From assembly GCA_040004035.1 (NCBI GenBank), contig JAMPLN010000005.1: a stretch of DNA of 64,000 nucleotides. One strand, 5' to 3'. Positions 52,629 through 60,436 of this stretch are shown here, piece after piece. Both the position numbers and the translations under genes were made by a program. This stretch comes from Microcoleus vaginatus_C (GTDB taxonomy: Bacteria; Cyanobacteriota; Cyanobacteriia; Cyanobacteriales; Microcoleaceae). The notes under the pieces were generated by a model. That model did no database searches. It was not told the origin of the DNA and saw only the letters and a list, made by a program, of their open reading frames with translations. Numbering within the stretch: the first letter of the stretch is position 1; each line of letters begins with the position of its first letter.

Positions 52629-53594
52629 ATGATAGAAACAGACACTGCGGCACAGATTTACACAGTAGAAAATACAGAGGAATTCGATCGCAGTAATGTC
52701 AATCAGCGATTAGATATTTGGCTGTCAAACCAGATACCGGACTTATCCCGATCGCGAATCCAAACCCTCATATCACAAGGCAACGTTAAAGTCAACGACG
52801 AAACCTGCACCTCGAAAAAAATATCAGTAAAAACGGGCGATCGCATCCACCTCACTTTACCCGAAACCCAGCCCACTTCCTTGCAGCCGGAATCAATTCC
52901 CCTCGACATCCTCTACGAAGATGACAGCCTAATTATCATCAACAAACCAGCCGGATTAGTCGTCCACCCAGCCGCCGGACACGCAGACGGTACATTAGTC
53001 AACGCTCTCTTAGCCCACTGTCCCCTAGCAGAAATAGGCGGAGTTCAGCGGCCGGGAATCGTGCACAGATTAGACAAAGATACAACAGGTGCGATCGCGA
53101 TCGCCAAAACCGACCTTGCCCACCAACACCTGCAAGCCCAACTCAAAACCAAAACCGCCCGCCGCGAATATTTAGGCATAGTTTACGGCACTCCCAGCAC
53201 CGAAACAGGCACAATAGACCTACCCATAGGGCGGCATCCCACAGACCGCAAAAAAATGGCCGTAGTACCAGTAGAAAAAGGCGGTCGCCCCGCAGTTACT
53301 CACTGGACAATCAAAGAAAGAATCGGCAACTATTGCTTAATGCACTATCAATTAGAAACCGGCCGCACCCATCAAATTCGCGTGCATACAGCGGAGATAA
53401 AACATCCCATTGTCGGCGATCCGATGTACAGTTCCAACCGTTCGATCGGCGTCAATTTAACAGGACAAGCTCTCCACGCATGGCGGCTGACATTGCAGCA
53501 TCCCGTAACAGGAGAATTAATAGAGGCGATCGCACCTTTACCCGATCAATTCAACACTTTGTTAAAAATATTGCGGTTGCGGGCTAATATTTGA
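52629..53594 (+). CDS. rluD: RluD-type 23S rRNA pseudouridine synthase
   Basis: A 321-residue enzyme. The N-terminal S4 RNA-binding domain is about 22-85 (VNQRLDIWLSNQIPDLSRSR, QGNVKVND). The catalytic domain has IVHRLDKDTTGAIAIAKT with the catalytic Asp, YEDDSLIIINKPAGLVVHPA, REYLGIVYG, LETGRTHQIRVH and HPIVGDPMYS. The HRLDKDTTG form points to RluD rather than RluC. RluD makes pseudouridines in helix 69 of 23S rRNA; the exact sites are inferred from the family. Stand-alone gene. Confidence 0.9.
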   Translation: MIETDTAAQIYTVENTEEFDRSNVNQRLDIWLSNQIPDLSRSRIQTLISQGNVKVNDETCTSKKISVKTGDRIHLTLPETQPTSLQPESIPLDILYEDDSLIIINKPAGLVVHPAAGHADGTLVNALLAHCPLAEIGGVQRPGIVHRLDKDTTGAIAIAKTDLAHQHLQAQLKTKTARREYLGIVYGTPSTETGTIDLPIGRHPTDRKKMAVVPVEKGGRPAVTHWTIKERIGNYCLMHYQLETGRTHQIRVHTAEIKHPIVGDPMYSSNRSIGVNLTGQALHAWRLTLQHPVTGELIEAIAPLPDQFNTLLKILRLRANI

Positions 53595-53830
53595 TAATTG
53601 GTATAGCAGTGACCAAAGCTGTTATGACAAGTCGCCATTAGGCGTTGAGAATTTTATCTACCTTGATTGCTTTGTTCAACAGTCCCTCCAGGATATTGTT
53701 TCTACCTTAAATTTTTTTAATAGCACAAGTATCACTTAGATGCTAGTGCAAGTCTGGGATGGTATTGCTGTGTGCAAATTTGTTGATGTCCAACATATCG
53801 ATGTAGCTCTTGCTCTCATTTTTCCCAATC

Positions 53831-54508
53831 TTATCTACTTTGATAGGTGCGATCGAGTTCTTGCAACCCTGACACCAGATTGCCCAGTTCCATGACGTAA
53901 ACCCCCCTAATCTTCTTTGTGTTGCTAAAACTCACCTTAGCATCGCTAAATACAACTACTGGAGTGACCTTGGTTAACTTCTTAGCTTTCTTGATAGCTG
54001 TGACTTCTTTGGCAATCTGTGCCAGAAAGTCTTTCTCAAAATCTCTCAATTTCCCGTAAGATAGACGCTTGAGCACATCCCCATCCAACAGAACTACGGT
54101 TGAGTGAGACTTCACATCAAGGATAAAATTGACCCCTTTAGGCGATCGCAGCCACACATCGATATCGCCTACTTCCGGCAATCTTAAGTTGTACTCAGCT
54201 ATCCATCCAGATTGGATTAGGGACTCCAAAACTTGCTGAATCTTTTCTTCACCACAGGCCCCTTGGTCAAATCTCTGAGACGACTTCCAAAACGTTTTGC
54301 CGTCCTCAATGAACGGAAGGGCGATAAATGCCCCTATCAAAAGAGCCGCGACCAAAAATAAAGGATCAAAAGGTGCTACCGCGTATACCAGCAGTGGCAA
54401 CAACACCAACCCTGTTGCCGCACCGTACCTGTATAAGGCTTTGGTACGAAGCTGTTTAGCATGGCGACGCAATGATTTTCCAGCACCTTCGTTATATTGC
54501 GGCTGCAT
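53831..54508 (-). CDS. NERD domain membrane protein
   Basis: 225 residues from ATG 54508 (MQPQYNEGAGKSLRRHAKQL). The open frame continues 71 codons upstream, but that part is encoded by the dispersed repeat at 54561-54658 and gives a repetitive SVTDVTDVSPM sequence, so it is rejected. Two adjacent membrane helices (TGLVLLPLLVYAVAPFDPLF, VAALLIGAFIALPFI) precede a NERD nuclease-related domain (about 90-200): GACGEEKIQQVLESL, LPEVGDIDVWLRSPKGVNFI, LDVKSHS. The Asp and VKS Lys fit a PD-(D/E)XK-like core. Function of NERD proteins is unknown, DNA processing is suspected. Confidence 0.82.
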   Translation of the reverse strand: MQPQYNEGAGKSLRRHAKQLRTKALYRYGAATGLVLLPLLVYAVAPFDPLFLVAALLIGAFIALPFIEDGKTFWKSSQRFDQGACGEEKIQQVLESLIQSGWIAEYNLRLPEVGDIDVWLRSPKGVNFILDVKSHSTVVLLDGDVLKRLSYGKLRDFEKDFLAQIAKEVTAIKKAKKLTKVTPVVVFSDAKVSFSNTKKIRGVYVMELGNLVSGLQELDRTYQSR

Positions 54509-54560
54509 AAATGCACCTATGCACTTATAGTTAACAATGGGAAAAGGTCGAATTATTTTT

Positions 54561-54658
54561 CTTCCTTCTTCCTTCTTCCTTCTTCCGACGGACATCGGAC
54601 TGACATCCGTTACATCCGTTACAGAATCCGTTGCCGAACTTCTTTCTTCCTTCTTCCT
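54561..54658. repeat. Dispersed TTCCTTC / CATCCGTTAC repeat, copy A
   Basis: CTTCCTTCTTCC runs flank a core GACGGACATCGGACTGACATCC, abbreviated here to its two 10-base halves GACGGACATC and GGACTGACAT, then CCGTTACATCCGTTAC and CCGTTGCCGAAC. An inverted copy lies at 55726-55820 so that cpcG is between them. Also related to 15706-16043 and 62651-62746. Confidence 0.85.
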
Positions 54659-54808
54659 AATAAAAAAAATTATGAGTCCCGAGTTTTGGATTCCAAGTTT
54701 ATCAAAAAACTCAAACCTCAAAACTCAAGACTCAAAACTCTCTCAGCCTAAAAGCCGATCGATTCAGTTGATCGCCCGACACAAATAATCGCATCAGGGC
54801 AGCATCAA

Positions 54809-55567
54809 TTACCGGCGACGGGGAACCATCGTGTCGATATTGATATTAGCTAGAGGCACGCGCTGCGGCGGAGTAGCAGGCATGGGCATATTGCGCGCCA
54901 TACCCAAATAGTTCGACGGATCGCCAGCCTTCGGTTGCTTCTCTTGAGGAACAAAACGGCGCACGCCAGTCTGCCAGATGATTTGCGGGAAGCCAAGCTG
55001 CGAACGGTGGTACTCACCGTAGCGAGGCGTCTTCAAGTTGAAAGGAGTGTCTCCTCCAACTCGCTGAGGCAAAATTCGGCGCTGTTGGTAAGGTACGGTA
55101 TCGTACCCGAACTTATCCAGGTACTCTTCGCTATTGACCAACTCGTCAATAAAGCCTTGAGGCCCCTTATTTGCTACAACGATCGACCAAGCAATCTTTT
55201 CGCGCTCGCTGTACACATCCCGGCCCAAAATGCGCTGCACGCACATTTCTACAAACCGGTAATTGCTGTTAGTTTGATAATTCCGCTCCAAGAAAGGAGA
55301 AGAAGTCGCCAAACCACGAATAAAGTCCCGCACAGTAATTTGGCCGAACTTGAGTTGCGACTCCAAAGACTTTTGGCGGTTGCTCTTGAGGATTTGGTGT
55401 TCGCTGTAAATCTGGCGATATCCAGCCCAAATCAAATTTTCGATGTCTCCAGACGAGAGCACATTTTCAGTTGTGAAAATTCTCGGCTGCTCGTCGCTCC
55501 CTGTTTCAAAACCAGCAACGCGCTGGTTTTGGCTCTTGGGGGCGTAGCTTAATAAAGGTAGCGCCAC
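54809..55567 (-). CDS. cpcG: Phycobilisome rod-core linker CpcG
   Basis: A 252-residue linker. Start MALPLLSYAPKSQNQRVAGF is invariant in the CpcG family. The PBS_linker_poly domain (about 20-185) has SSGDIENLIWAGYRQIYSEH, SQLKFGQITVRDFIRGLATS, NYRFVEMCVQRILGRDVYSE and GFIDELVNSEEYLDKFGYDT. The C-terminal part (VPYQQRRILPQRVGGDTPFN) is soluble, without the hydrophobic tail of the CpcG2/CpcL type, so it should attach phycocyanin rods to the allophycocyanin core. It stands apart from a cpcBA operon in this window. Inverted repeats lie on both sides. Confidence 0.95.
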   Translation of the reverse strand: MALPLLSYAPKSQNQRVAGFETGSDEQPRIFTTENVLSSGDIENLIWAGYRQIYSEHQILKSNRQKSLESQLKFGQITVRDFIRGLATSSPFLERNYQTNSNYRFVEMCVQRILGRDVYSEREKIAWSIVVANKGPQGFIDELVNSEEYLDKFGYDTVPYQQRRILPQRVGGDTPFNLKTPRYGEYHRSQLGFPQIIWQTGVRRFVPQEKQPKAGDPSNYLGMARNMPMPATPPQRVPLANINIDTMVPRRR

Positions 55568-55725
55568 GTTAAAATCTCCGTTATCTCAAATTTCAGAAAT
55601 AGTTGACACCGTGAGCTGCCAGCATAACGGATACAACTAACCAACATACAGATTAGGGGATTCCCGCAATCTAAATCTGATTTTCCTGAATTTTTGCAAC
55701 AATCTGTAACATTTGTTGACTTTGG

Positions 55726-55820
55726 GGAAGGAAGAAGGAAGTTCGGCAACGAGCAATGTACGGGATGTAACGGATGTCAGTCCGATGTCCGTCGGAAGAA
55801 GGAAGAAGGAAGAAGGAAGA
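55726..55820. repeat. Dispersed TTCCTTC / CATCCGTTAC repeat, copy B (inverted)
   Basis: Reverse orientation of copy A: GGAAGAAGGAAG runs around GTTCGGCAACG, GATGTAACGGATGTCAG and TCCGATGTCCGTCGG. The outer 40 bases match copy A almost exactly; the middle differs. It sits about 160 bp upstream of cpcG and may contain part of its leader or promoter. Confidence 0.85.
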
Positions 55821-55849
55821 GGGGGGAGGGAAGTTATGCAGAAAGAAGG

Positions 55850-55980
55850 CTCGTTCCCCGGAAACGGGCAGGAACGACACTCGGCGAGGCTCTGCCTGGT
55901 CAAACAGGAGGCAAACGGCTCCGACCAAGCATTCCCAGGCAAAGCTGGGGGAACGAGCTTAAGAGCTGGGGAACGAGCTT
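55850..55980. mobile_element. MITE-like element with CTCGTTCCCC ends
   Basis: CTCGTTCCCC (55850-55859) is matched by GGGGAACGAG at 55948-55957 and again at 55968-55977, the second copy being part of a 20-bp direct duplication of the end. The interior has CCTGGTC / GCATTCCCAGG partial symmetry. It ends 6 bp before the cpcS stop codon and fills part of the 418-bp gap 55568-55985. Confidence 0.65.
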
Positions 55981-55985
55981 ACAAA

Positions 55986-56582
55986 TTACCAGCCCAGAGC
56001 CGAATAAAACTCGCTGGCGGGTACTTGATCTCCTGCTGCTTCTGATGTTGCATCCGAGTCTGGTTGCACCCGAATTTCGGTACAAAAAGTCGATGTGCTG
56101 AAACCGCCAAAGCGCTTTACGGTACTCGTCCGCATCCGCACGTTCGGATTAGCAAACCAGAAACGCTCGATCGAACTCATCGTCTCGTATTCGGTAATCA
56201 GCAGCAGCCCATCCTCATCATCCATCTCAAAACGGCCAGCCACCGGCACAATTTCTGCATAGCCCCGTTCGCGCAACATCAAGCCCTGCCGGGGATTTTC
56301 AGGATCGGGGACGATCGCGAACACCGTAGACCCTTTATGATTCTCATCATCCTTATCCCACGCCATCGAGCCGTGCCAGGTTACAAAAGCTCCCCCAGCA
56401 GCCCGGCTCGGATCGACTTCGTGCATCTTGCAAATCTCCGCGACTCGCGCGTCATCTGCGGCCAGCGCTGTTACCTGAATATTTGAATCCCCAATCTCCG
56501 CTTGACGAAAAGCGAGATGGTGAGTGCTGCGCTGAGAACGCCACTCCCCAGCACTGCTTTGAAAAAACTCCATGGCATCCAT
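55986..56582 (-). CDS. cpcS: Phycobiliprotein lyase CpcS/CpeS family
   Basis: A 198-residue lipocalin-fold lyase. Family features: MDAMEFFQSSAGEWRSQRST, EICKMHEVDPSRAAGGAFVT, SMAWDKDDENHKGSTVFAIV, LMLRERGYAEIVPVAGRFEM, LITEYETMSSIERFWFANPN and KRFGGFSTSTFCTE. It attaches phycocyanobilin to Cys of phycobiliproteins (Cys84-type positions in the family). The extra C-terminal tail of about 20 residues is acidic and not conserved. It is divergent from nblA with 229 bp between start codons. Confidence 0.92.
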   Translation of the reverse strand: MDAMEFFQSSAGEWRSQRSTHHLAFRQAEIGDSNIQVTALAADDARVAEICKMHEVDPSRAAGGAFVTWHGSMAWDKDDENHKGSTVFAIVPDPENPRQGLMLRERGYAEIVPVAGRFEMDDEDGLLLITEYETMSSIERFWFANPNVRMRTSTVKRFGGFSTSTFCTEIRVQPDSDATSEAAGDQVPASEFYSALGW

Positions 56583-56692
56583 ACGAACTAGCTCCTTTGG
56601 CTTAGGCTTCCCTGTCTTTACGCCTTTTTATGATAAAGCTCCCCCCACTTAGATGTACTTTTGCTACACAAATTAGTCTCAAAATGTCTACT

Positions 56693-56722
56693 TTGGACAT
56701 ATTGTCAAGGGAATGTTATGAT
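56693..56722 (+). promoter_or_regulatory. Candidate sigma70-type promoter of nblA
   Basis: TTGGAC (56693-56698) and TATGAT (56717-56722) with 18-bp spacing; predicted start about 56729 gives a leader near 83 nt. A TGTA-N7-TACA palindrome (56654-56668) lies upstream, one base short of an NtcA site (TGTA/GTA-N8-TAC). Confidence 0.5.
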
Positions 56723-56811
56723 AGTTTACAATGTAGGAGACACAACAAATCCTGCGAAACGTCATTCCGATCAATTTCGCATCAATCTCAGCAAACTGGA
56801 GGAGCGATTTT

Positions 56812-56982
56812 ATGGATATGCCTACAACCAGCCTCAGCATGGAACAGCAGTTCAAACTGCAAGTGCTACGCGAAGAAGTCAAAAGGTTAAGCCAAGACCA
56901 AGCTCAGGAATATTTGCTCGAAGTTATGCGGCAAAACATGGTAAAAGAAAACCTGTTCAAGCATTGGATGAAGAATATGTGA
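56812..56982 (+). CDS. nblA: Phycobilisome degradation protein NblA
   Basis: A 56-residue protein from ATG 56812 with Shine-Dalgarno GGAGGAG at 56797-56803. Sequence features: MDMPTTSLSMEQQFKLQVLR, then REEVKRLSQDQAQEYLLEVM and RQNMVKENLFKHWMKNM. This is the NblA family: a short helical pair that acts as adaptor between phycobilisomes and the ClpC protease under nitrogen, phosphorus or other starvation. The conserved Leu in NLFKHWM and the EVKRLSQDQAQEYL helix are the recognised parts. Longer overlapping frames in other phases are shadows. A terminator-like hairpin follows at 57061. Confidence 0.95.
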   Translation: MDMPTTSLSMEQQFKLQVLREEVKRLSQDQAQEYLLEVMRQNMVKENLFKHWMKNM

Positions 56983-57060
56983 ACTCTTCGAGCATTTCTT
57001 CACAAAAATCAGTGGCTTGTATCTGCAAAAAGTACGATCGAGCTATTAAACATAAAACTC

Positions 57061-57093
57061 AGAATCCCGCTTTCTCCAAAAAAGCGGGATTCT
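57061..57093. terminator. Terminator-like hairpin between nblA and pstB
   Basis: Perfect 13-bp arms AGAATCCCGCTTT (57061-57073) and AAAGCGGGATTCT (57081-57093), loop of 7 nt, 78 bp after the nblA stop; convergent with pstB. No long T-run directly after, but T-rich sequence at 57107-57124. Confidence 0.65.
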
Positions 57094-57213
57094 AAATTCA
57101 GAAAAGTTTTACGCAGTTTTTTTGTTGCTACCAAACTCAGCAAATTAAATGTTTTTAGTCTCTTAAAGAGGGACGATAGTTTGTGTAGCGACAGGCTTCA
57201 ACCTGTCGGGGAC

Positions 57214-58014
57214 TCAACCAAAACGGCCACTCACATAATCTAAAGTAGACTCTTCCTTCGGACTTTGGAAAATGACCTCAGTCTTATCACACTCCACAAG
57301 ATAGCCAAACCGCTTCCCATCGTCAGAAAGTTTTGCATTGAAAAAAGCAGTCAGGTCAGAAACCCGAGAAGCCTGCTGCATATTGTGAGTAACGATCACA
57401 ATCGTATATTTTTCCTTGAGTTCCCGCATCAACTCCTCAATCTTAATCGTAGAAATCGGGTCAAGAGAAGCGCAAGGTTCATCCATTAACACTACATCAG
57501 GATTAATCGCGATCGCCCTAGCAATACACAAACGCTGCTGCTGACCGCCCGAAAGAGAAAAACCGCTTTGCTTCAACTTATCCTTCACCTCATCCCACAA
57601 ATAAGCTTGGCTGAGCGATTTTTCCACCAGCTCATCCATATCTCCCTTATAATTGTTCACCCTCGCACCGTAAGCAATATTGTCATAAATCGACTTCGGG
57701 AAAGGATTCGGCTTTTGAAACACCATCCCAATCTTGCGGCGCACCTCCACAGCATCAATATCAGGATCGTAAAGATTTTGACCCTTGTAATCAATTCTAC
57801 CTTCTAACCGAAAACCGCTAACTAAATCGTTGAGGCGGTTAAAACATCGCAGAATTGTACTTTTACCGCAGCCAGACGGCCCAATCAAGGCAGTAATACG
57901 ATTTTTAGGAATCTCCATTGAAACATTTTTAACTGCGTGAAAAGCGCCGTAAAAAATATTGATATTTTCTGTACGCAAAACTGTTTCCGTTTGCTTGTCT
58001 AAATCCATCATCAT
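57214..58014 (-). CDS. pstB: Phosphate ABC transporter ATP-binding protein
   Basis: A 266-residue ATPase of the PstB family: Walker A GPSGCGKST, Q-loop VFQKPNPFPKSIYDN, signature LSGGQQQR, Walker B VVLMDEPCASLDP, H-loop VTHNM. The insert FRLEGRIDYKGQNLYDPDID and the C-terminal ESTLDYVSGRFG are family-typical. The start at 58014 gives MMMDLDKQTET. It is the last gene of the pstSCAB operon, 91 bp after pstA, and powers phosphate import at the inner face of the plasma membrane. Confidence 0.96.
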   Translation of the reverse strand: MMMDLDKQTETVLRTENINIFYGAFHAVKNVSMEIPKNRITALIGPSGCGKSTILRCFNRLNDLVSGFRLEGRIDYKGQNLYDPDIDAVEVRRKIGMVFQKPNPFPKSIYDNIAYGARVNNYKGDMDELVEKSLSQAYLWDEVKDKLKQSGFSLSGGQQQRLCIARAIAINPDVVLMDEPCASLDPISTIKIEELMRELKEKYTIVIVTHNMQQASRVSDLTAFFNAKLSDDGKRFGYLVECDKTEVIFQSPKEESTLDYVSGRFG

Positions 58015-58105
58015 ACAGGTAACAATCCTCTGAAATTTTACTCAAAATCTGGGTTACATTCGGCCTTCACCATAACTGCATGAATGCCTTTTTAAAACTC
58101 ACCCT

Positions 58106-58999
58106 TTAATACACTTTTTTGTGAGTAGCCCAGCGAGAAAGAATACTCGTCAATAAAACCATAATCACCAAAATCAAAGATGCAGCCCAAGCCAATTCTT
58201 TCTGTGCCTTAAAAGGAACCGTTGCAAAGTTGTACACCAAAACCGAAAGACTCGGAGTTGGCTTATCAAATCCTGCCGGCCAAAAAGGCGAATTTAGCGC
58301 CGTGAAAATCAAAGGAGCAGTTTCTCCAGCAGCGCGAGCAATTGCCAGCGTCACACCTGTTAAAATAGCCGGAATTGCCGCAGGCAAAACCACCTGCAAC
58401 ACCGTCTGATAATTAGAAGCACCCACACCAACCGACGCCCATCTAATATCTTGCGGGACGATTTGTAGAGCTTCGTCAGTAGTCCGCACAATCGTCGGCA
58501 ACATCAGCACCGCCAGCGCCGCGCCCCCTGCAATTGCCGAAAAACCTCCCATATTTACCACGAACAAACCGTAGGCAAATACCCCGGCAATAATCGAAGG
58601 AACGCCGCTGAGGACATTAGTAGCAAAGCGCACCCAGCGAGCAATTTGACCGCTGCTGAACTCCGACAAATAAACGGCTGCCAATACACCAAAAGGAACA
58701 GCAATTAAAGAAGCAATTCCTACCGTCATCAATGTACCGAGAATTGCATTAGCAATACCGCCTCCCGATAGTCCTGGCGGGGGTGGCAGCTTGGTAAACA
58801 AGTCTAAATTTAGGCGATTGAAACCCTGTACCGTGACGTAGGAAAGCACTGCAAACAAAGGTAGCAGAGTGATTGCCAAAGCAGATCCAGCCAGTACAGT
58901 CATCCCCAGACTAAACAGCGCTTGCTGGCTGTTTTTAACCTTCTTCAAACTGCCTGTTTTCGATACCAAACGATTCTCATCGGAGACGCTATTTGACAT
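58106..58999 (-). CDS. pstA: Phosphate ABC transporter permease PstA
   Basis: A 297-residue permease with six membrane segments after a 30-residue polar N-terminus. The first is FSLGMTVLAGSALAITLLPL. The coupling helix region EALQIVPQDIRWASVGVGAS and the loop RATGETAPLIF-like ARAAGETAPLIFTAL are typical of PstA. It forms the channel with PstC. Gene order on the minus strand is pstS-pstC-pstA-pstB; it starts 34 bp after pstC, consistent with cotranscription. Confidence 0.95.
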   Translation of the reverse strand: MSNSVSDENRLVSKTGSLKKVKNSQQALFSLGMTVLAGSALAITLLPLFAVLSYVTVQGFNRLNLDLFTKLPPPPGLSGGGIANAILGTLMTVGIASLIAVPFGVLAAVYLSEFSSGQIARWVRFATNVLSGVPSIIAGVFAYGLFVVNMGGFSAIAGGAALAVLMLPTIVRTTDEALQIVPQDIRWASVGVGASNYQTVLQVVLPAAIPAILTGVTLAIARAAGETAPLIFTALNSPFWPAGFDKPTPSLSVLVYNFATVPFKAQKELAWAASLILVIMVLLTSILSRWATHKKVY

Positions 59000-59033
59000 A
59001 AACTAAAACTATGTAGGAAATTGCGGCTAACTT

Positions 59034-59987
59034 CTAGTTGTACTTCGCTCTTACTTGAGAAACAATCCACTCAGCCAAAATATTAACAATCAGCGTCAGA
59101 ATAAACAGAATTAGCCCCGTGTACATCAGAGCCGCCACTTGCAATCCCGAAGCTTCGGCAAATTGATTTGCCATCAAAGAAGCAATAGTATTTGCCGGAG
59201 CTAGCACAGAAGCACTTAACTGATTGGAATTGCCAATTAACAGAGTTGCGGCCATTGTTTCTCCCATCGCGCGACCGAGCCCGAGCATAATTCCGCCGAC
59301 AATGCCGGAGAAAGCAGCAGGTACGAGTACCCTAAAAATTGTTGTCCAGCGAGTTGCTCCCAAACCTAGAGATGCTTGCCGCAATTCGGGCGGGAGACTT
59401 GCCAAAGAGTCGCGGGAGATAGCAGTAATAATGGGCAAAGTCATGATTCCCAAAATTACTCCGGCTGGCAACATTCCCGGGCCGACTGGCGGAGTGCTAA
59501 AAATCGGCAGCCATCCGAAGTTACCGTTGAGAAACTTTCCGACAGTGCTAATAATGGGAATCAATACAGCAATTCCCCACAAACCGTAGACTACGCTGGG
59601 AATGGCAGCTAAAAGTTCTACTAAAAAAACCAAAGCTGTACGCACTGGCAGCGGCAAAAAATCTTCACTTAAGAAGATGGCAGTCCCTACTCCTAATGGT
59701 ACTGCAATTAGGAGCGCGATCGCCGAACTGACGATCGTCCCGTAAATCATCGGCAGCGCACCGTACTCTTCTTTAACCGGATTCCAATCACTACCAAACA
59801 GAAAGCCCAAACCGTACTGTTGAATCGCAGGTAAAGCCCTGTAACCAACGGTGAGCGCGATTGCCAGCAAAATTACACCAACTCCTATTCCCAAAATCCG
59901 AGTCAGCCAGATAAAGCCTTGATCTAAGGATTTTTCTGCCCCAGAGCGCGATCGGCTCTCTGATTGAGCGCTGTGATCTGAAATCAT
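59034..59987 (-). CDS. pstC: Phosphate ABC transporter permease PstC
   Basis: A 317-residue permease with six membrane segments. Typical features: YGALPMIYGTIVSSAIALLI, PLGVGTAIFLSEDF, LLAAIPSVVYGLWGIAVLIP, coupling helix DSLASLPPELRQASLGLGAT and RAMGETMAATLLIGN. The N-terminal 30 residues are polar. It is separated from pstS by 449 bp that carry three palindromic repeats, an unusual gap for this operon, but strand, order and function fit one operon. Confidence 0.95.
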   Translation of the reverse strand: MISDHSAQSESRSRSGAEKSLDQGFIWLTRILGIGVGVILLAIALTVGYRALPAIQQYGLGFLFGSDWNPVKEEYGALPMIYGTIVSSAIALLIAVPLGVGTAIFLSEDFLPLPVRTALVFLVELLAAIPSVVYGLWGIAVLIPIISTVGKFLNGNFGWLPIFSTPPVGPGMLPAGVILGIMTLPIITAISRDSLASLPPELRQASLGLGATRWTTIFRVLVPAAFSGIVGGIMLGLGRAMGETMAATLLIGNSNQLSASVLAPANTIASLMANQFAEASGLQVAALMYTGLILFILTLIVNILAEWIVSQVRAKYN

Positions 59988-60080
59988 AGAAAAAAAACCA
60001 AATATATAGTATCGAACAATAGCCTGTTTCGGAAAAAGCTAGAAGGAAGCAGAAACAAAGACCATAAATAAAATCAAAGA

Positions 60081-60326
60081 GAGGCGGGTTTATTAATCCC
60101 CTGAGTTTTCAACAAATATTTCTGGTAAAACCCGCCCCTTGTATTTTGAAAGAGGTAAATCGCCATTTACCGCCCAAGCGGGGGCGGGTTTATCAGATTA
60201 TTGATTTTAGGCAATTATGGTTTGTGAAACCCGCCCCTACACAGATGCACCGATTGTTACATAGAAGAGGGGCGGATTTATTAACCCCCTGACTTTTTAA
60301 CAAATATTTCTGGTAAAATCCGCCCC
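60081..60326. repeat. Three GGGCGGGTTTA palindromes between pstS and pstC
   Basis: Copies of about 58 bp at 60081-60138, 60181-60238 and 60269-60326. Each has G-rich left end (GGCGGGTTTAT) complementary to a C-rich right end (TAAAACCCGCC). Copy 3 has GGCGGATTTA with TAAAATCCGCC, a matched change on both arms that keeps the pairing. Copies 1 and 3 share CAACAAATATTTCTGGTAAA. A fourth copy is at 40232-40290. They are inside the pst transcription unit, in the 449-bp gap, which also has a (CAACAGT) heptamer run at 60405-60435. Confidence 0.85.
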
Positions 60327-60436
60327 ACAGAAATATCTCTCTTCGTTCTTCCTGATTTGTTCCCGCACGCGCAATGCCGAAGGGCTTTTTTCCCTCTGAC
60401 AACGGACAACAGTCAACAGTCAACAGTCAACAGTTA

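Noticed and set aside
56654..56668. NtcA binding site upstream of nblA (TGTA...TACA)
   Set aside because: The spacing is 7, not 8, and the position relative to the predicted start is unusual; kept only as a note.
56630..57095. Two longer plus-strand frames overlapping nblA
   Set aside because: They run in other phases across the nblA coding sequence; NblA is the recognised protein with a good Shine-Dalgarno.
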